Assembly (NCBI RefSeq): GCF_000955955.1
Contig: NZ_JYJG01000086.1
Location: 1 to 64,000 of the forward strand
Length of the DNA stretch: 64,000 bases
DNA from: Lentzea aerocolonigenes
GTDB taxonomy: Bacteria > Actinomycetota > Actinomycetes > Mycobacteriales > Pseudonocardiaceae
Direction of reading: 5' to 3'
Of this stretch, positions 1-8,109 are shown in pieces. Below the pieces are notes generated by a model, which searched no databases, was not told where the DNA came from, and was given only the letters and a program-made list of their open reading frames with translations. The position numbers and the translations under genes are program-made. Position 1 is the first letter of the stretch; the number at the start of each line of letters is the position of its first letter.

Positions 1-882
1 GGCGGTCACCTTGACGTCGCCGGAGCCGGTGTCGAGCTTGAGCTCGTTCGGCGCCGACGGGTCCGTCGGCACGTCGATCTTGCGCCTGCCGCTGCCCGAG
101 TCGCCGGTGACCTTGTACGGGCCTCCCGTTCCCGGCACCCGCAGCGTGATGTCGCCGGAACCCGAGTCGAGGCGTGCCGTGCGGGCCGAGATGAACGTCA
201 TGTCCACGTCGCCGGAGTCCGCGGTGGCGGTCACGTCGTTGTCCAGCGCCGTGCCGGTGATGCGGCCGGAGCCGCTGTGGAGCAGCATCTTGCCCTGCAC
301 CTGGTCCAGGTCGATGTCGCCGGAGCCCAGGTCGGCGGTGACGCTGCCCTTCACCCTGGAGGCCTCGAACCTGCCAGAGCCGGTGTGCGCCCTGACGTCC
401 CCCTTGACGTCGCGCACGTAGATGTTGCCGGAGCCGTTGTCGATCTGGACGTTGCCCGCGATGTTGATCGCCTCGAACTTGCCGGAGCCGACCTTGTAGT
501 CGACCGCGGCGACGCCCTCGATCACCGCGTTGCCCGACCCGTTGTCTGGGGACTCCACGGTGATGTCCGCGAACGGCACCTGGATCTCGTAGTTGATCGA
601 GCAGTTGTTGCCGCAGTCGTCCAGCACCAGCGTGCTGCCCTCGATCCGGTGCGAGACACCGGCAGGCCTGTTGTCCTTGGCGTGCTCCACCCGGCGGTGG
701 ATCTTCGTCTCCGTGCCGGGCACGTAACGGATCGCCACATCTCCCGAGCCGGCGCGCACCCGCACCGACGTGTACTTGTCCGCCAGCGTGTGATCGTCGG
801 TGAACTCGTACTTCATGATGCGGATGCCACACCCGGAGAGCAGAGCCCCCATCAGCACCGCCACCAGCGCCGTCCTCAGCAT
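1..882 (-). CDS. DUF4097-like lipoprotein (C-terminus beyond the left edge)
   Basis: The reading frame opens with ATG at 882 and stays open to base 1, so about 294 residues are visible and the C-terminus is missing. Residues 1-18 form a lipoprotein signal peptide ending in the lipobox LSGC (Cys18), so it should be exported and lipid-anchored. The rest is built of short beta-strand units with a recurring Gly-Ser-Gly-Asp/Arg/Lys turn roughly every 20 residues, the pattern of DUF4097/DUF2807 right-handed beta-helix proteins. The repeated turn makes the DNA look repetitive (gtcgccggagcc). Function is unknown; related proteins are putative cell-surface adhesin-like or envelope-stress factors. No partner gene is visible on its left. 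Confidence 0.75.
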   Translation of the reverse strand, partial: MLRTALVAVLMGALLSGCGIRIMKYEFTDDHTLADKYTSVRVRAGSGDVAIRYVPGTETKIHRRVEHAKDNRPAGVSHRIEGSTLVLDDCGNNCSINYEIQVPFADITVESPDNGSGNAVIEGVAAVDYKVGSGKFEAINIAGNVQIDNGSGNIYVRDVKGDVRAHTGSGRFEASRVKGSVTADLGSGDIDLDQVQGKMLLHSGSGRITGTALDNDVTATADSGDVDMTFISARTARLDSGSGDITLRVPGTGGPYKVTGDSGSGRRKIDVPTDPSAPNELKLDTGSGDVKVTA

Positions 883-962
883 GTGCACAAAACTAGAGGT
901 GCCGCGGCTGCGCTACACGGCAGTCAGCCCCCGAAGGCGGGGTGGGGTTGTCCCTACCCGAT

Positions 963-1532
963 TCAGACGAGGTCCTGCAGGACCGCTCGCAACGCCGGAG
1001 CCGTGCGTGCGGGGTCGTTCAGGAACCGCGTCGAGGCCAGCACGTGCGCGGGTGCGATGCGCTCCCACAGCAGGCCGTCGACGGGCACCTCGGCGATGTG
1101 CAGCTCCACGCTCTGCGCCCACCGTCCGATCCGAGACTCGATGCCGCGCAGCACGTCGCCGATCGGCAGCGCCACCGGCGCCTGCACGCGGTGCAGCTGT
1201 TCGATGCCGGTCTTCAACGCCAGCACGGCGTCGCGGCTGGCCGGCCGGGTCAGCAACGCCTCGGCGTCCTCAGGCGCCGCGGGCTCGGCGCCTCGGGTGC
1301 ACGCGTCGAGCGCGTCGGCCCACCAGCCAGGCCACTCCCGCGTCACGGCGGCGCGGTCGACACCCGCTGGCACCCGCACCGGCAGCGGCGGGTCCAGGCC
1401 CGGCACGTGCGGCTCGACGTCCACCGACAACGCCAGTGAGTCGCGGACGTAGAGGGCTGCCAGCAGCCCCAGGCTGACCCCGTGGCTGATGCCGGACACC
1501 TCTCGCGCGAACCTCATGGCTTCATTGTTCAC
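963..1532 (-). CDS. Conserved hypothetical protein
   Basis: 189 residues if the GTG at 1532 is used; an ATG at 1517 would give 184 and begins MRFAREVSGISHG. The GTG start overlaps the end of the upstream tetR gene by 11 bp, so it is probably the last gene of an SMR-tetR-unknown operon on the minus strand. No signal peptide, catalytic motif or DNA-binding fold was recognised. The sequence is soluble, rich in Ala, Val, Arg and Pro, with several tryptophans (EWPGWW). Function unknown. Confidence 0.6.
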   Translation of the reverse strand: MNNEAMRFAREVSGISHGVSLGLLAALYVRDSLALSVDVEPHVPGLDPPLPVRVPAGVDRAAVTREWPGWWADALDACTRGAEPAAPEDAEALLTRPASRDAVLALKTGIEQLHRVQAPVALPIGDVLRGIESRIGRWAQSVELHIAEVPVDGLLWERIAPAHVLASTRFLNDPARTAPALRAVLQDLV

Positions 1533-2082
1533 TCGTTCGAGGAGTTGAGTCGTCGCGGCCGCGGATCAAGAAGGACACGATTGGCTCCAGCTCGTCCTCG
1601 TTCGGGGCGACGTCGGCTATCAGACCCTGGATCAGCAGCCCGTCGATGGCGGCGAGGAACACGCGGAACGCCACCGGATCCGCCGGGCGCACCACTTCAA
1701 CGGCGAGGTCGAGCCACCGGCGTGCGGCGGCCTTCAGTTCAGGACGACGACCCGCGAGCAGGTACAACTCGTACTCGGCGAGTGTGCGCGCACGATTCTC
1801 GTCGACCGCACGAGAGAGCTCTCGGGCGATCTGACGGGGAGTGCCGCGAGCGATGATGTCCAACATGTCGTCACACAGCTCTTCTGCGACCCACAGCAGC
1901 GTGGCGATCAACAGATCGTCCAGCGACGCGAAGTAGTAGGTGGGCGCTGTCGTCGGCACGCCGGCCTCGCGCGCCACGCTGCGGTGCGTCACGCCGGACA
2001 CGCCGTCGCGCTCGATCACCCGCAACGTCGCCTCGACGATGGCCCGCCGCTTCTTCTCGCCGCGCGCCTTGCGTCCATCCAT
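1522..2082 (-). CDS. TetR-family transcriptional regulator
   Basis: 186 residues from ATG 2082. An N-terminal helix-turn-helix (about residues 12-58, with GVSGVTHRSVAREAGV and the YYF motif before LDDLL) is followed by an all-helical ligand/dimerisation domain. It starts 8 bp after the stop of the SMR pump gene and is therefore co-transcribed with it. The pairing of an SMR pump with a TetR resembles the Mmr-Rv3066 pair of Mycobacterium tuberculosis, where the TetR represses the pump. A perfect inverted repeat at 2470-2496 in front of the pump gene is the likely operator. The inducer is unknown. A longer upstream reading frame exists, but it runs through the pump gene and was discarded. Confidence 0.88.
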   Translation of the reverse strand: MDGRKARGEKKRRAIVEATLRVIERDGVSGVTHRSVAREAGVPTTAPTYYFASLDDLLIATLLWVAEELCDDMLDIIARGTPRQIARELSRAVDENRARTLAEYELYLLAGRRPELKAAARRWLDLAVEVVRPADPVAFRVFLAAIDGLLIQGLIADVAPNEDELEPIVSFLIRGRDDSTPRTSEQ

Positions 2083-2090
2083 GACTGCGG

Positions 2091-2414
2091 TCAGTGCGCC
2101 CTCCCCAACTCCAGCGTGACCACGCCTCCGATGATCAAAGCCAACCCGATGACCATCGTGGGATTCAGGGTCTCGCCCAGGAACTTCCAGCCGATGACCG
2201 CCACGGCTGCAACACCGATCGCGGACCACACGGCGTAGGCGACGCCCACGGGCATACCCAACTTCAACGCGCGCGAAAGGGCTGTGAAGGCGATCGCGTA
2301 TCCGACGACGACCACAGCTGACGGCCACGGTCTGCTGAAGCCCTCGGACAGCTTCAACGACACGGTGGCGGCGATCTCCCCGACGATCGCCGCAGCGAGA
2401 TACAGGTACAACAC
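2091..2414 (-). CDS. Small multidrug resistance (SMR/EmrE-type) efflux protein
   Basis: 107 residues, four predicted membrane helices, beginning MLYLYLAAAIVGEIAAT. The conserved membrane-embedded glutamate is Glu13, matching Glu14 of EmrE, which couples proton entry to export of cationic drugs. The C-terminus has the usual GEXLNPTMVIGLALIIGGV-like fourth helix. The GTG at 2414 was chosen because GGAGG lies five bases upstream and because it gives the standard SMR length; an earlier start at 2453 would add 13 atypical residues. First gene of an operon with tetR. It works as a dimer in the cytoplasmic membrane. Confidence 0.88.
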   Translation of the reverse strand: MLYLYLAAAIVGEIAATVSLKLSEGFSRPWPSAVVVVGYAIAFTALSRALKLGMPVGVAYAVWSAIGVAAVAVIGWKFLGETLNPTMVIGLALIIGGVVTLELGRAH

Positions 2415-2469
2415 GGCGACCTCCAGGGCTGCCCAAGGATCGACACAGGACAACTACCTGAACGATTGT

Positions 2470-2496
2470 TCCATAAGTTTTTGATCAACTTATGGA
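2470..2496. promoter_or_regulatory. Inverted repeat, candidate TetR operator for the SMR-tetR operon
   Basis: Perfect 10-bp arms TCCATAAGTT and AACTTATGGA are separated by the 7-base spacer TTTGATC. The site lies 56 bp upstream of the SMR start in an AT-rich island, in the divergent region shared with etfD. Size and symmetry fit a TetR-dimer operator. Assignment to the adjacent TetR is inferred from position. Confidence 0.6.
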
Positions 2497-2538
2497 TACT
2501 TGACCGGTACGCGAGGAGACACCGGCCACGTCCAAGTG

Positions 2539-2554
2539 GTTACTCGCGAGTAAC
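2539..2554. promoter_or_regulatory. Palindrome GTTACTCGCGAGTAAC upstream of etfD (site A of a shared motif)
   Basis: A perfect 16-bp palindrome 18 bp upstream of the etfD ATG. The core TTAC-N6-GTAA recurs in front of fadE5, fadA2/fabG4 and the SCP2-acyl-CoA dehydrogenase operon in this window. Its position would let a bound repressor block transcription initiation. No obvious -35/-10 pair was identified. Confidence 0.7.
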
Positions 2555-2572
2555 GTGGCCTAGACTCCCGCC

Positions 2573-4792
2573 ATGACCCTCCAGCTGGTTCTCGGACTCG
2601 TCGCGGTAGCGGTGAGCGTCGTCGCCTGGGGCGTGTTCGTCGCCGGCATCTGGAAGATGATCAAGATCATCCGGCTCGGCCAGCCGGACCCGACGCGCAC
2701 CGGCCCGTTCTGGGCACGGTTGCGGACGCTGATCGTCGAGTTCGTCGCGCACACCAGGATGGCCAAGTTCCGCTCGGTCGCCCCGTGGCACTGGATGGTG
2801 ATGTGGGGCTTCCTCATCGGCTCCGCGGTGCTGTTCGAGGCCTACGGCGAGGTCTTCAACCCGCACTTCCACTGGCCGGTCATCGGCACGTGGTCCGTCT
2901 GGCTGCTGCTGGTCGAGCTGCTGGGTCTCGGCACCGTCGTCGGTGGCGTGGCGCTGGCGATCATCCGCCAGGTCAACCACCCGCGCCGCGCCGACCGGAT
3001 CTCCCGCTTCCAGGGCTCCGACTTCAAGTCGGCGTACTTCGTCGAGGCGGTCGTGATCATCGAGGGTCTCGGCATCCTCGGCGTGAAGGCGTTCAAGCAG
3101 TCGAGCGGCCTGGAAGAGGCCCCGCTGTGGACGTCGTTCGTGACGCAGCCGCTGGCCCACCTGCTGCCGTCCGCCGCGATCTGGGTGTCGATCATGGCGC
3201 TGGTCAAGCTGCTGTCCGGCATGATCTGGCTGATCGTGGTCGGCCGGAACCTGACGATGGGCGTTGCCTGGCACCGGTTCTCGGCGTTCTTCAACATCTA
3301 CTTCAAGCGCGAGGACGACGGCGGCGTCGCGCTCGGCGCCCTGAAGCCGATGATGTCCGGCGGCAAGGTCCTGGACCTCGAGGAAGCCGACCCTGACAAG
3401 GACGTGTTCGGCGTCGGCAAGGTCGAGGACTTCACCTGGAAGGGCGTTCTCGACTTCTCCACCTGCACCGAGTGCGGCCGTTGCCAGTCGCAGTGCCCGG
3501 CCTGGAACACCGGCAAGCCGTTGTCCCCCAAGCTGGTCATCACGCAGCTGCGCGACCACATGTACGCCAAGGCGCCGTACCTGCTCGCGGGCGGCTCGCG
3601 CGACATGGCCGGTGACGAGGTCGGCCTGACCGAGGACAAGTACGAGGACTACAAGAAGCGCCTCGAGTCCATCGACGTGCTGGCGATGGCCGAGTCCGAG
3701 CGCCCGCTGGTCGGCGGCCCGGGCGAGCTGGGCGTCATCGACCCCGAGGTGCTGTGGTCGTGCACGACCTGTGGCGCGTGCGTCGAGCAGTGCCCGGTCG
3801 ACATCGAGCACGTCGACCACATCGTCGACATGCGCCGCTACCAGGTGCTGATCGAGTCGAACTTCCCGACCGAGCTCGGCGGCATGTTCAAGAACCTGGA
3901 GAACAAGGGCAACCCCTGGGGCCAGAACGCCAAGGACCGCCTGGCGTGGACCGAGGGCCTCGAGTTCGACGTGCCGGTGTTCGACGGCGAACTGGGCGAC
4001 GCCGAGTACCTGTTCTGGGTCGGCTGCGCCGGTGCGTTCGAGGACCGCGCGAAGAAGACCACGCGTGCCGTCGCCGAACTGCTGCACACGGCGGGTGTTT
4101 CCTACACGGTGCTCGGCCCGGAGGAGACCTGCACCGGTGACCCGGCCCGCCGCGCCGGCAACGAGTTCCTCTTCCAGATGCTCGCGCAGCAGAACGTGGA
4201 AGTCCTGAACTCGGTGTTCGAGGACCGGCCGGTCGGTCAGCGCAAGATCGTCGTCACGTGTGCGCACTGCTTCAACACGCTGGCCAACGAGTACCCGCAG
4301 GTCGGCGGCACGTACGAGGTCGTGCACCACACGCAGCTGCTGAACAAGCTGGTGCGCGAACGCCGCCTGGTGCCGGTCGCGCCGGTCACCGAGGACGTCA
4401 CCTACCACGACCCGTGCTACCTGGGCCGCCACAACAAGGTCTACGAAGCACCGCGTGAGCTCATCGGGGCGTCCGGCGCGAAGCTGCGCGAGATGCCACG
4501 CCACGAAGAGCGCTCGATGTGCTGCGGTGCCGGTGGCGCCCGCATGTGGATGGAGGAGCGGATCGGCAAGCGCATCAACGTCGACCGCGTGGACGAGGCC
4601 CTCTCGACCGCGCCGTCGAAGATCGCGACCGGCTGCCCGTTCTGCCGCGTGATGCTGACGGACGGCGTGACCGCGCGTCAGGCCGACGGCCAGGCGGGTG
4701 CGCACGTCGAGGTCGTGGACGTCGCGCAGATGCTGCTCGAGTCCGTGAAGCGCGGCCACAAGGCCCCGGCCGCAGAAGACGCAAACGCTTAG
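2573..4792 (+). CDS. etfD: EtfD-like membrane Fe-S oxidoreductase (ETF:quinone oxidoreductase)
   Basis: 739 residues from ATG 2573. The N-terminal ~260 residues carry several membrane helices of the nitrate-reductase-gamma type. Two 4Fe-4S motifs follow: C298-x2-C301-x2-C304-x3-C308 and C397-x2-C400-x2-C403-x3-C407. The C-terminal part has the cysteine-rich (CCG) domains of heterodisulfide-reductase-like proteins, with C563, C615, C650-C651, C688 and C691. The architecture and length match M. tuberculosis EtfD (Rv0338c), which is needed to pass electrons from acyl-CoA dehydrogenases via EtfBA to menaquinone. It is transcribed alone, with a strong terminator behind it. Site A upstream links it to the beta-oxidation genes of this window. 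etfA/etfB are not in the window. Confidence 0.88.
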   Translation: MTLQLVLGLVAVAVSVVAWGVFVAGIWKMIKIIRLGQPDPTRTGPFWARLRTLIVEFVAHTRMAKFRSVAPWHWMVMWGFLIGSAVLFEAYGEVFNPHFHWPVIGTWSVWLLLVELLGLGTVVGGVALAIIRQVNHPRRADRISRFQGSDFKSAYFVEAVVIIEGLGILGVKAFKQSSGLEEAPLWTSFVTQPLAHLLPSAAIWVSIMALVKLLSGMIWLIVVGRNLTMGVAWHRFSAFFNIYFKREDDGGVALGALKPMMSGGKVLDLEEADPDKDVFGVGKVEDFTWKGVLDFSTCTECGRCQSQCPAWNTGKPLSPKLVITQLRDHMYAKAPYLLAGGSRDMAGDEVGLTEDKYEDYKKRLESIDVLAMAESERPLVGGPGELGVIDPEVLWSCTTCGACVEQCPVDIEHVDHIVDMRRYQVLIESNFPTELGGMFKNLENKGNPWGQNAKDRLAWTEGLEFDVPVFDGELGDAEYLFWVGCAGAFEDRAKKTTRAVAELLHTAGVSYTVLGPEETCTGDPARRAGNEFLFQMLAQQNVEVLNSVFEDRPVGQRKIVVTCAHCFNTLANEYPQVGGTYEVVHHTQLLNKLVRERRLVPVAPVTEDVTYHDPCYLGRHNKVYEAPRELIGASGAKLREMPRHEERSMCCGAGGARMWMEERIGKRINVDRVDEALSTAPSKIATGCPFCRVMLTDGVTARQADGQAGAHVEVVDVAQMLLESVKRGHKAPAAEDANA

Positions 4793-4802
4793 GCGGTAAG
4801 AG

Positions 4803-4837
4803 AAAGCCCCTCGGTCCGGTGTGGACCGAGGGGCTTT
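4803..4837 (+). terminator. Rho-independent terminator of etfD
   Basis: A 15-bp perfect stem (AAAGCCCCTCGGTCC paired with its complement), 5-base loop GGTGT, followed by a T-run. It lies 11 bases after the etfD stop. The leading AAA means it could also end the convergent holin-like gene. Confidence 0.92.
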
Positions 4838-4850
4838 TTCGTGCGGTGGG

Positions 4851-5231
4851 TCAGTCGTTGTCGGTGACCTTGTCGTAGATCACGTTCAGCACCCAGCCGG
4901 TCAGGGCGACGATGATCGCGCCCCAGAACGCGGGCCAGAAGCCGTCGACGCGGAACGGCAGGTCCAGCTGCTCGGCGAGCCACCCGGTGAGCATGAACAG
5001 CAGCGCGTTCACCACGAGCCCGATCAGGCCGAGGGTCACCAGGTAGAACAAGCAGCCGAAGAACTTCACGAGCGGCTTCACGATCGCGTTGACCAGGCCG
5101 AAGATCACCGCGACGCCGATCAGCGTGAGGATTCTCGCGCCGGTGGTGCCCTCACCCAGGTCGATGCCTGGGAGGGCGGTCGACACCCAGACCGCCACGG
5201 CAGTCAGCAGCACATGCACCAAGATGCCCAT
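4851..5231 (-). CDS. Phage holin family 4 (mycobacterial 4-TMS) membrane protein
   Basis: 126 residues with four hydrophobic helices (about 1-20, 33-55, 58-80 and 95-118). The string LVNAIVKPLVK, followed by GLIGLVVNALLFMLTGWLAE, is typical of the PF04020 family. Despite the name, these are chromosomally encoded small membrane proteins of unknown role, and no lysis genes lie nearby. The ATG at 5231 is the only sensible start. It faces etfD across the shared terminator. Confidence 0.82.
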   Translation of the reverse strand: MGILVHVLLTAVAVWVSTALPGIDLGEGTTGARILTLIGVAVIFGLVNAIVKPLVKFFGCLFYLVTLGLIGLVVNALLFMLTGWLAEQLDLPFRVDGFWPAFWGAIIVALTGWVLNVIYDKVTDND

Positions 5232-5263
5232 GCCGCAGACTAACCGTGGCGGGTCCTATGTGG

Positions 5264-6517
5264 TCAGGAACGGCGGCGGCGCGCCACGAAGAACGCGCTC
5301 AGACCGGCCGCGAGCAGCAGAGCTCCCAGGCCCAGGAATCCCAGCGGCGACGCACCCGTCGACGCGAGACCGGACCTGTTGCCCGCCTGCACCACGACCG
5401 GCATGGTCGTGGTGGTAGTCGTCGCGGTCGTCGTCTCCGCCGGAGAGGTCGTGGTCGTGGTGGTCTCCGCGCCCTTCTGGACGACCTTGATCGGCCGGAT
5501 CCGCACGTTGTCCCGGAACGGGTCGTCACCCCACTTGCTGGGGCGCACCAGGACGTTGACCTTCTCCAGGTCGGTCTCGCCGAGCTTCGCGCGGATCTTC
5601 ACGTCGAGGCTCTGCCCCGGCAGCAACGGCGACTTGACCGCGTACTCGTCGTAGGAGCCCGGCACGGGCTCGATGCCCGGGCTGTGCGACAGGGTGTTCT
5701 TGGTCCACTGGCCGGTCGTGAACGTCGGCAGCTCAGGCGCCTCGCTGTTGTTCGTGATCCGGAACGTCGCCTCGACCTCGTCGTCCACCACGTAGACGTC
5801 CTTGGCCGGCGACAGCTCGGGCATCGTGATCGCCAGGTCGCCCTTGGGGTTGAAGTACAGGATGTCGATCGGCGCGGTCGACTCCTCGCCGATGTTGAAG
5901 ACCCTCTTGCCGGTCACCCAGTCCAGCCCGCTGGAGGTCTTGGTGTCCCGCAGCGTGAGGCCCTCGCGGCGGTAGTCGGTCGCCACCAGCTCGTACCGGC
6001 CGAAGGGCAGGTCCTCGATCGCGAACTGGCCGTCCTCCGGCCGGAGCTCGATCTTCTTGCCGTTCAACGTGCCCGGCTCGAGGCGGCGTTCGCCCTCGTT
6101 GACGTCGAGGGAGCCGTTGCCGTTCTGGTCGAGGAACGAGTAGCCGACGAGCTGGCCGCCGCGCACACCGAAGTCGACGGTGCCGCCCTCGGTCGTCACG
6201 CCGTTCCTCCCCGTGTACCAGTACCGGCCGCCGACCTCGACGGTCACGACGTACTTGGCCTTGGGCAGGTCGCGGGCGACGTAGATGCCCTTGTCGTCGG
6301 TCGCGTACTCACCGACGAGCTCGCCCGTGTCCTCCTTGACGATCTTGACGATCTTCTCGTTCGGCACACCGGGCTCGTACGTTTCCACTTTGCGGTTGTC
6401 GTTGCGGTCGAACCACACCAGACCACCGATGAAGACCTTCTCCTCCTGTGCCGCGGCAGTGCCGGCCATGGGCAGGAGAAGGGCAGCCGTCGTCGCGACG
6501 GCGAAGAGCTTTCGCAC
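5264..6517 (-). CDS. LAxTG-anchored surface protein with SdrD/Cna-B-like repeats (paralogue 1)
   Basis: 417 residues. The signal peptide runs to about AAAQ near residue 25. Then come SdrD-B-like beta-sandwich modules (FIGGLVWFDRNDNRKVE, GYSFLDQNGNGSLDVNEGE), a CARDB-like segment, a Thr-rich linker and a C-terminal sorting signal: LASTG, a hydrophobic helix and RRRRS. LAxTG is the motif used by class E sortases of actinobacteria, so the protein should be covalently attached to peptidoglycan. The GTG at 6517 is chosen because GGGGGA precedes it and because the same leader occurs in the next paralogue. Ligand or structural role unknown. No sortase gene is in the window. Confidence 0.85.
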   Translation of the reverse strand: MRKLFAVATTAALLLPMAGTAAAQEEKVFIGGLVWFDRNDNRKVETYEPGVPNEKIVKIVKEDTGELVGEYATDDKGIYVARDLPKAKYVVTVEVGGRYWYTGRNGVTTEGGTVDFGVRGGQLVGYSFLDQNGNGSLDVNEGERRLEPGTLNGKKIELRPEDGQFAIEDLPFGRYELVATDYRREGLTLRDTKTSSGLDWVTGKRVFNIGEESTAPIDILYFNPKGDLAITMPELSPAKDVYVVDDEVEATFRITNNSEAPELPTFTTGQWTKNTLSHSPGIEPVPGSYDEYAVKSPLLPGQSLDVKIRAKLGETDLEKVNVLVRPSKWGDDPFRDNVRIRPIKVVQKGAETTTTTTSPAETTTATTTTTTMPVVVQAGNRSGLASTGASPLGFLGLGALLLAAGLSAFFVARRRRS

Positions 6518-6529
6518 GTGTATCCCCCA

Positions 6530-6564
6530 GAAATCCGATATCTCCACTTAGGACATCGGATCTC
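6530..6564 (-). promoter_or_regulatory. Inverted repeat directly upstream of the Shine-Dalgarno of surface protein 1
   Basis: The arms GAAATCCGATATC (6530-6542) and GACATCGGATCTC (6552-6564) pair at 11 of 13 positions around a 9-base loop. In the mRNA the hairpin ends immediately before the GGGGGA ribosome-binding site. The same arrangement, sharing the TCCGAT/ATCGGA core, is present at paralogue 2. It could be an operator or an RNA element controlling translation. Confidence 0.5.
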
Positions 6565-6581
6565 CGGGGGCACAGCGTTGC

Positions 6582-6595
6582 GTGACTCCGGTCAC
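6582..6595. promoter_or_regulatory. GTGACTCCGGTCAC palindrome (Crp-like site)
   Basis: GTGAC-N4-GTCAC fits the loose consensus GTG-N6-GNCAC of actinobacterial Crp/GlxR regulators. It lies 65 bp upstream of the surface protein 1 start. The same GACTCCGGTCACAC core appears twice upstream of surface protein 2. The regulator is inferred only from the pattern. Confidence 0.4.
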
Positions 6596-6602
6596 ACGAG
6601 TG

Positions 6603-7898
6603 TCAGGACCTGCGGCGGCGCGCCAGGAAGAACGCTCCCGCACCTGCGACGAGCAGGAGGCCGCCCAGAGCCAGGAAGCCCAGCGGTGAGGCACCCGTGG
6701 AGGCCAGCTCGTCGTTCGTGTCGGCACCGGCCGGAGCCGCGGCCGGTGCCGAGCTGCTCGGCGCGGGCGGAGCGGTGCTCGCCGACGACGGCGTGGTCGG
6801 CGAGGAGGGCGGGTCGACCCGCACGTCGATCACGATCTCGTTGTTCGTCAGGTCGGCGTCCGGGAACTGGTCGCCACGCTCGACGAAAGCGCGCACCGAG
6901 TCCGGCGAGTCCCAGTCGAAGGTGAAGTCGACGTCGACCTTCGCGGTCGCACCGGGAGCGAGCGGTTCCTTGAGCGACATGATGTTGCCCTCGACCCGAA
7001 CGGCGTTGCCGCCGACCGAGCCGACGCGGGTGTTGTGCCCGTCGAGGATGAACTTGATCTTCTCGGCGAGGTTGCCCTTGTTCGCGACCTCGATGACGGC
7101 CTTCGCGGACTCGCCGCTGCGGTAGGCGTCCTTCTCCGGCAGCAGCTTCAGACCGGTCAGCGCCGGGTCCGACTTCACCTTGAAGTAGCGCTGGTCGACC
7201 CGCATCCGCAAGTCCGCGAAGGAGTCGAGCTTGCGCGTGCGGGTCACCGGGTCGACGTCGGCGTTGGCGTTGGCGGGATCGAGCAGATAGCCGAGGTAGG
7301 CGTAGTCCGGCGCGGTCAGCGTGAGGTCGCCGATGGGCAGGTCCTCGATGATGTAGGTGCCGTCGTCCGCCGTCGGGCCCGCGGTGAGGAAGACCTGCGT
7401 GCCGTCGACGGCGGTGCCCGTCACCTGTGCCCGCGCGTGGACGTTGCCGTTGCCCGCGGGGATCTTTTGCTCGCCGGGGTTGAACACCCCGTCGCCGTTC
7501 GAGTCGACGAAGGAGTGGCCGAAGACGCGCTTGCCCCGCAACGGGATGTCGCCGTTCGTCACCGACTCGCCGGTGTTGTACCCGGTGCTCGTGGACGTGT
7601 AGATGAACAGGTCCTCGTTGTGGACCGCGTACTTCGGCCCCTTGGGCAGCTCCGCGCGGTAGCGGCCGTCCTGGCCGCCGCGGAACTCGCCGATCCACTC
7701 CTTCGTGTCGATGTTCTGGATGCGGACACCGGGACCGTTCTTGCGGATCGCGTCGCCCTCGTCGTAGACGTCGTTGGCGTTGCGATCGAAGTAGAACAGG
7801 CCTTCGACGACGATCTTCTCGTCCTGCGCTGCGGCGGGCAGGCCCGTCGCGGTGAGCACAAGGGCGGCCGTCGTCGCGACGGCCAACACGTTCTTCAC
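6603..7898 (-). CDS. LAxTG-anchored surface protein with SdrD/Cna-B-like repeats (paralogue 2)
   Basis: 431 residues, clearly paralogous to the downstream gene over the whole length. The signal peptide (VLAVATTAALVLTATG) ends near AAAQ. SdrD-B-like modules follow (GLFYFDRNANDVYDEGD, GHSFVDSNGDGVFNPGE, each with Asp/Asn-rich putative Ca2+ loops), then a CARDB-like segment, a Pro/Ser/Ala-rich wall-spanning linker and the sorting signal LASTG plus hydrophobic helix plus RRRRS. It is expected to be covalently wall-anchored by a class E sortase. GTG start at 7898, preceded by CTGGGGGA. Separated from paralogue 1 by about 85 bp containing its own leader elements, so each copy is probably transcribed separately. 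Confidence 0.85.
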   Translation of the reverse strand: MKNVLAVATTAALVLTATGLPAAAQDEKIVVEGLFYFDRNANDVYDEGDAIRKNGPGVRIQNIDTKEWIGEFRGGQDGRYRAELPKGPKYAVHNEDLFIYTSTSTGYNTGESVTNGDIPLRGKRVFGHSFVDSNGDGVFNPGEQKIPAGNGNVHARAQVTGTAVDGTQVFLTAGPTADDGTYIIEDLPIGDLTLTAPDYAYLGYLLDPANANADVDPVTRTRKLDSFADLRMRVDQRYFKVKSDPALTGLKLLPEKDAYRSGESAKAVIEVANKGNLAEKIKFILDGHNTRVGSVGGNAVRVEGNIMSLKEPLAPGATAKVDVDFTFDWDSPDSVRAFVERGDQFPDADLTNNEIVIDVRVDPPSSPTTPSSASTAPPAPSSSAPAAAPAGADTNDELASTGASPLGFLALGGLLLVAGAGAFFLARRRRS

Positions 7899-7908
7899 TT
7901 TTGTCCCC

Positions 7909-7944
7909 CAGGTTCCGATTAGTCCAATGGGTAATCGGAACCTG
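7909..7944 (-). promoter_or_regulatory. Perfect 13-bp inverted repeat abutting the Shine-Dalgarno of surface protein 2
   Basis: The arms CAGGTTCCGATTA (7909-7921) and TAATCGGAACCTG (7932-7944) flank a 10-base loop. In the mRNA the hairpin ends one base before the GGGGA ribosome-binding site of the GTG at 7898. The mirror arrangement at paralogue 1 argues for a shared control element. Confidence 0.6.
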
Positions 7945-7962
7945 GAGGGACAAGCGTTGCAT

Positions 7963-8006
7963 GACTCCGGTCACACGGATCAGGGACTCCGGTCACACGG
8001 ATCAGG
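7963..8006. repeat. Perfect tandem repeat of a 22-bp unit upstream of surface protein 2
   Basis: The unit starts GACTCCGGTCACACGG and ends ATCAGG. Copies are at 7963-7984 and 7985-8006. Each carries the GACTCCGGTCAC core also found upstream of surface protein 1. Two operators spaced by about two helical turns is a plausible reading. The surrounding 8007-8109 has no recognised gene. Confidence 0.7.
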
Positions 8007-8109
8007 GTCAGGTCGCCCGGAGATCACTCCGACAACGGATAGCCACCCATGTCGCACCCTCCCTCTCGCGCCAGTTAGCACGATATCGGATAGTACGAGT
8101 TCGTAGCAA

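Noticed and set aside
1-500. Repeated gtcgccggagcc-like units resembling a repeat array
   Set aside because: They are Gly-Ser-Gly-Asp codon repeats of the DUF4097-like protein, with irregular spacing and no spacers, so not a CRISPR array.
2540-4759. A 739-residue open frame on the minus strand across etfD
   Set aside because: Antisense of etfD, with repeated His/Asp/Val/Arg composition and no domain.
4851-5231. Prophage remnant, suggested by the holin family name
   Set aside because: No other phage gene is near. Family 4 holin-like proteins are ordinary chromosomal membrane proteins.
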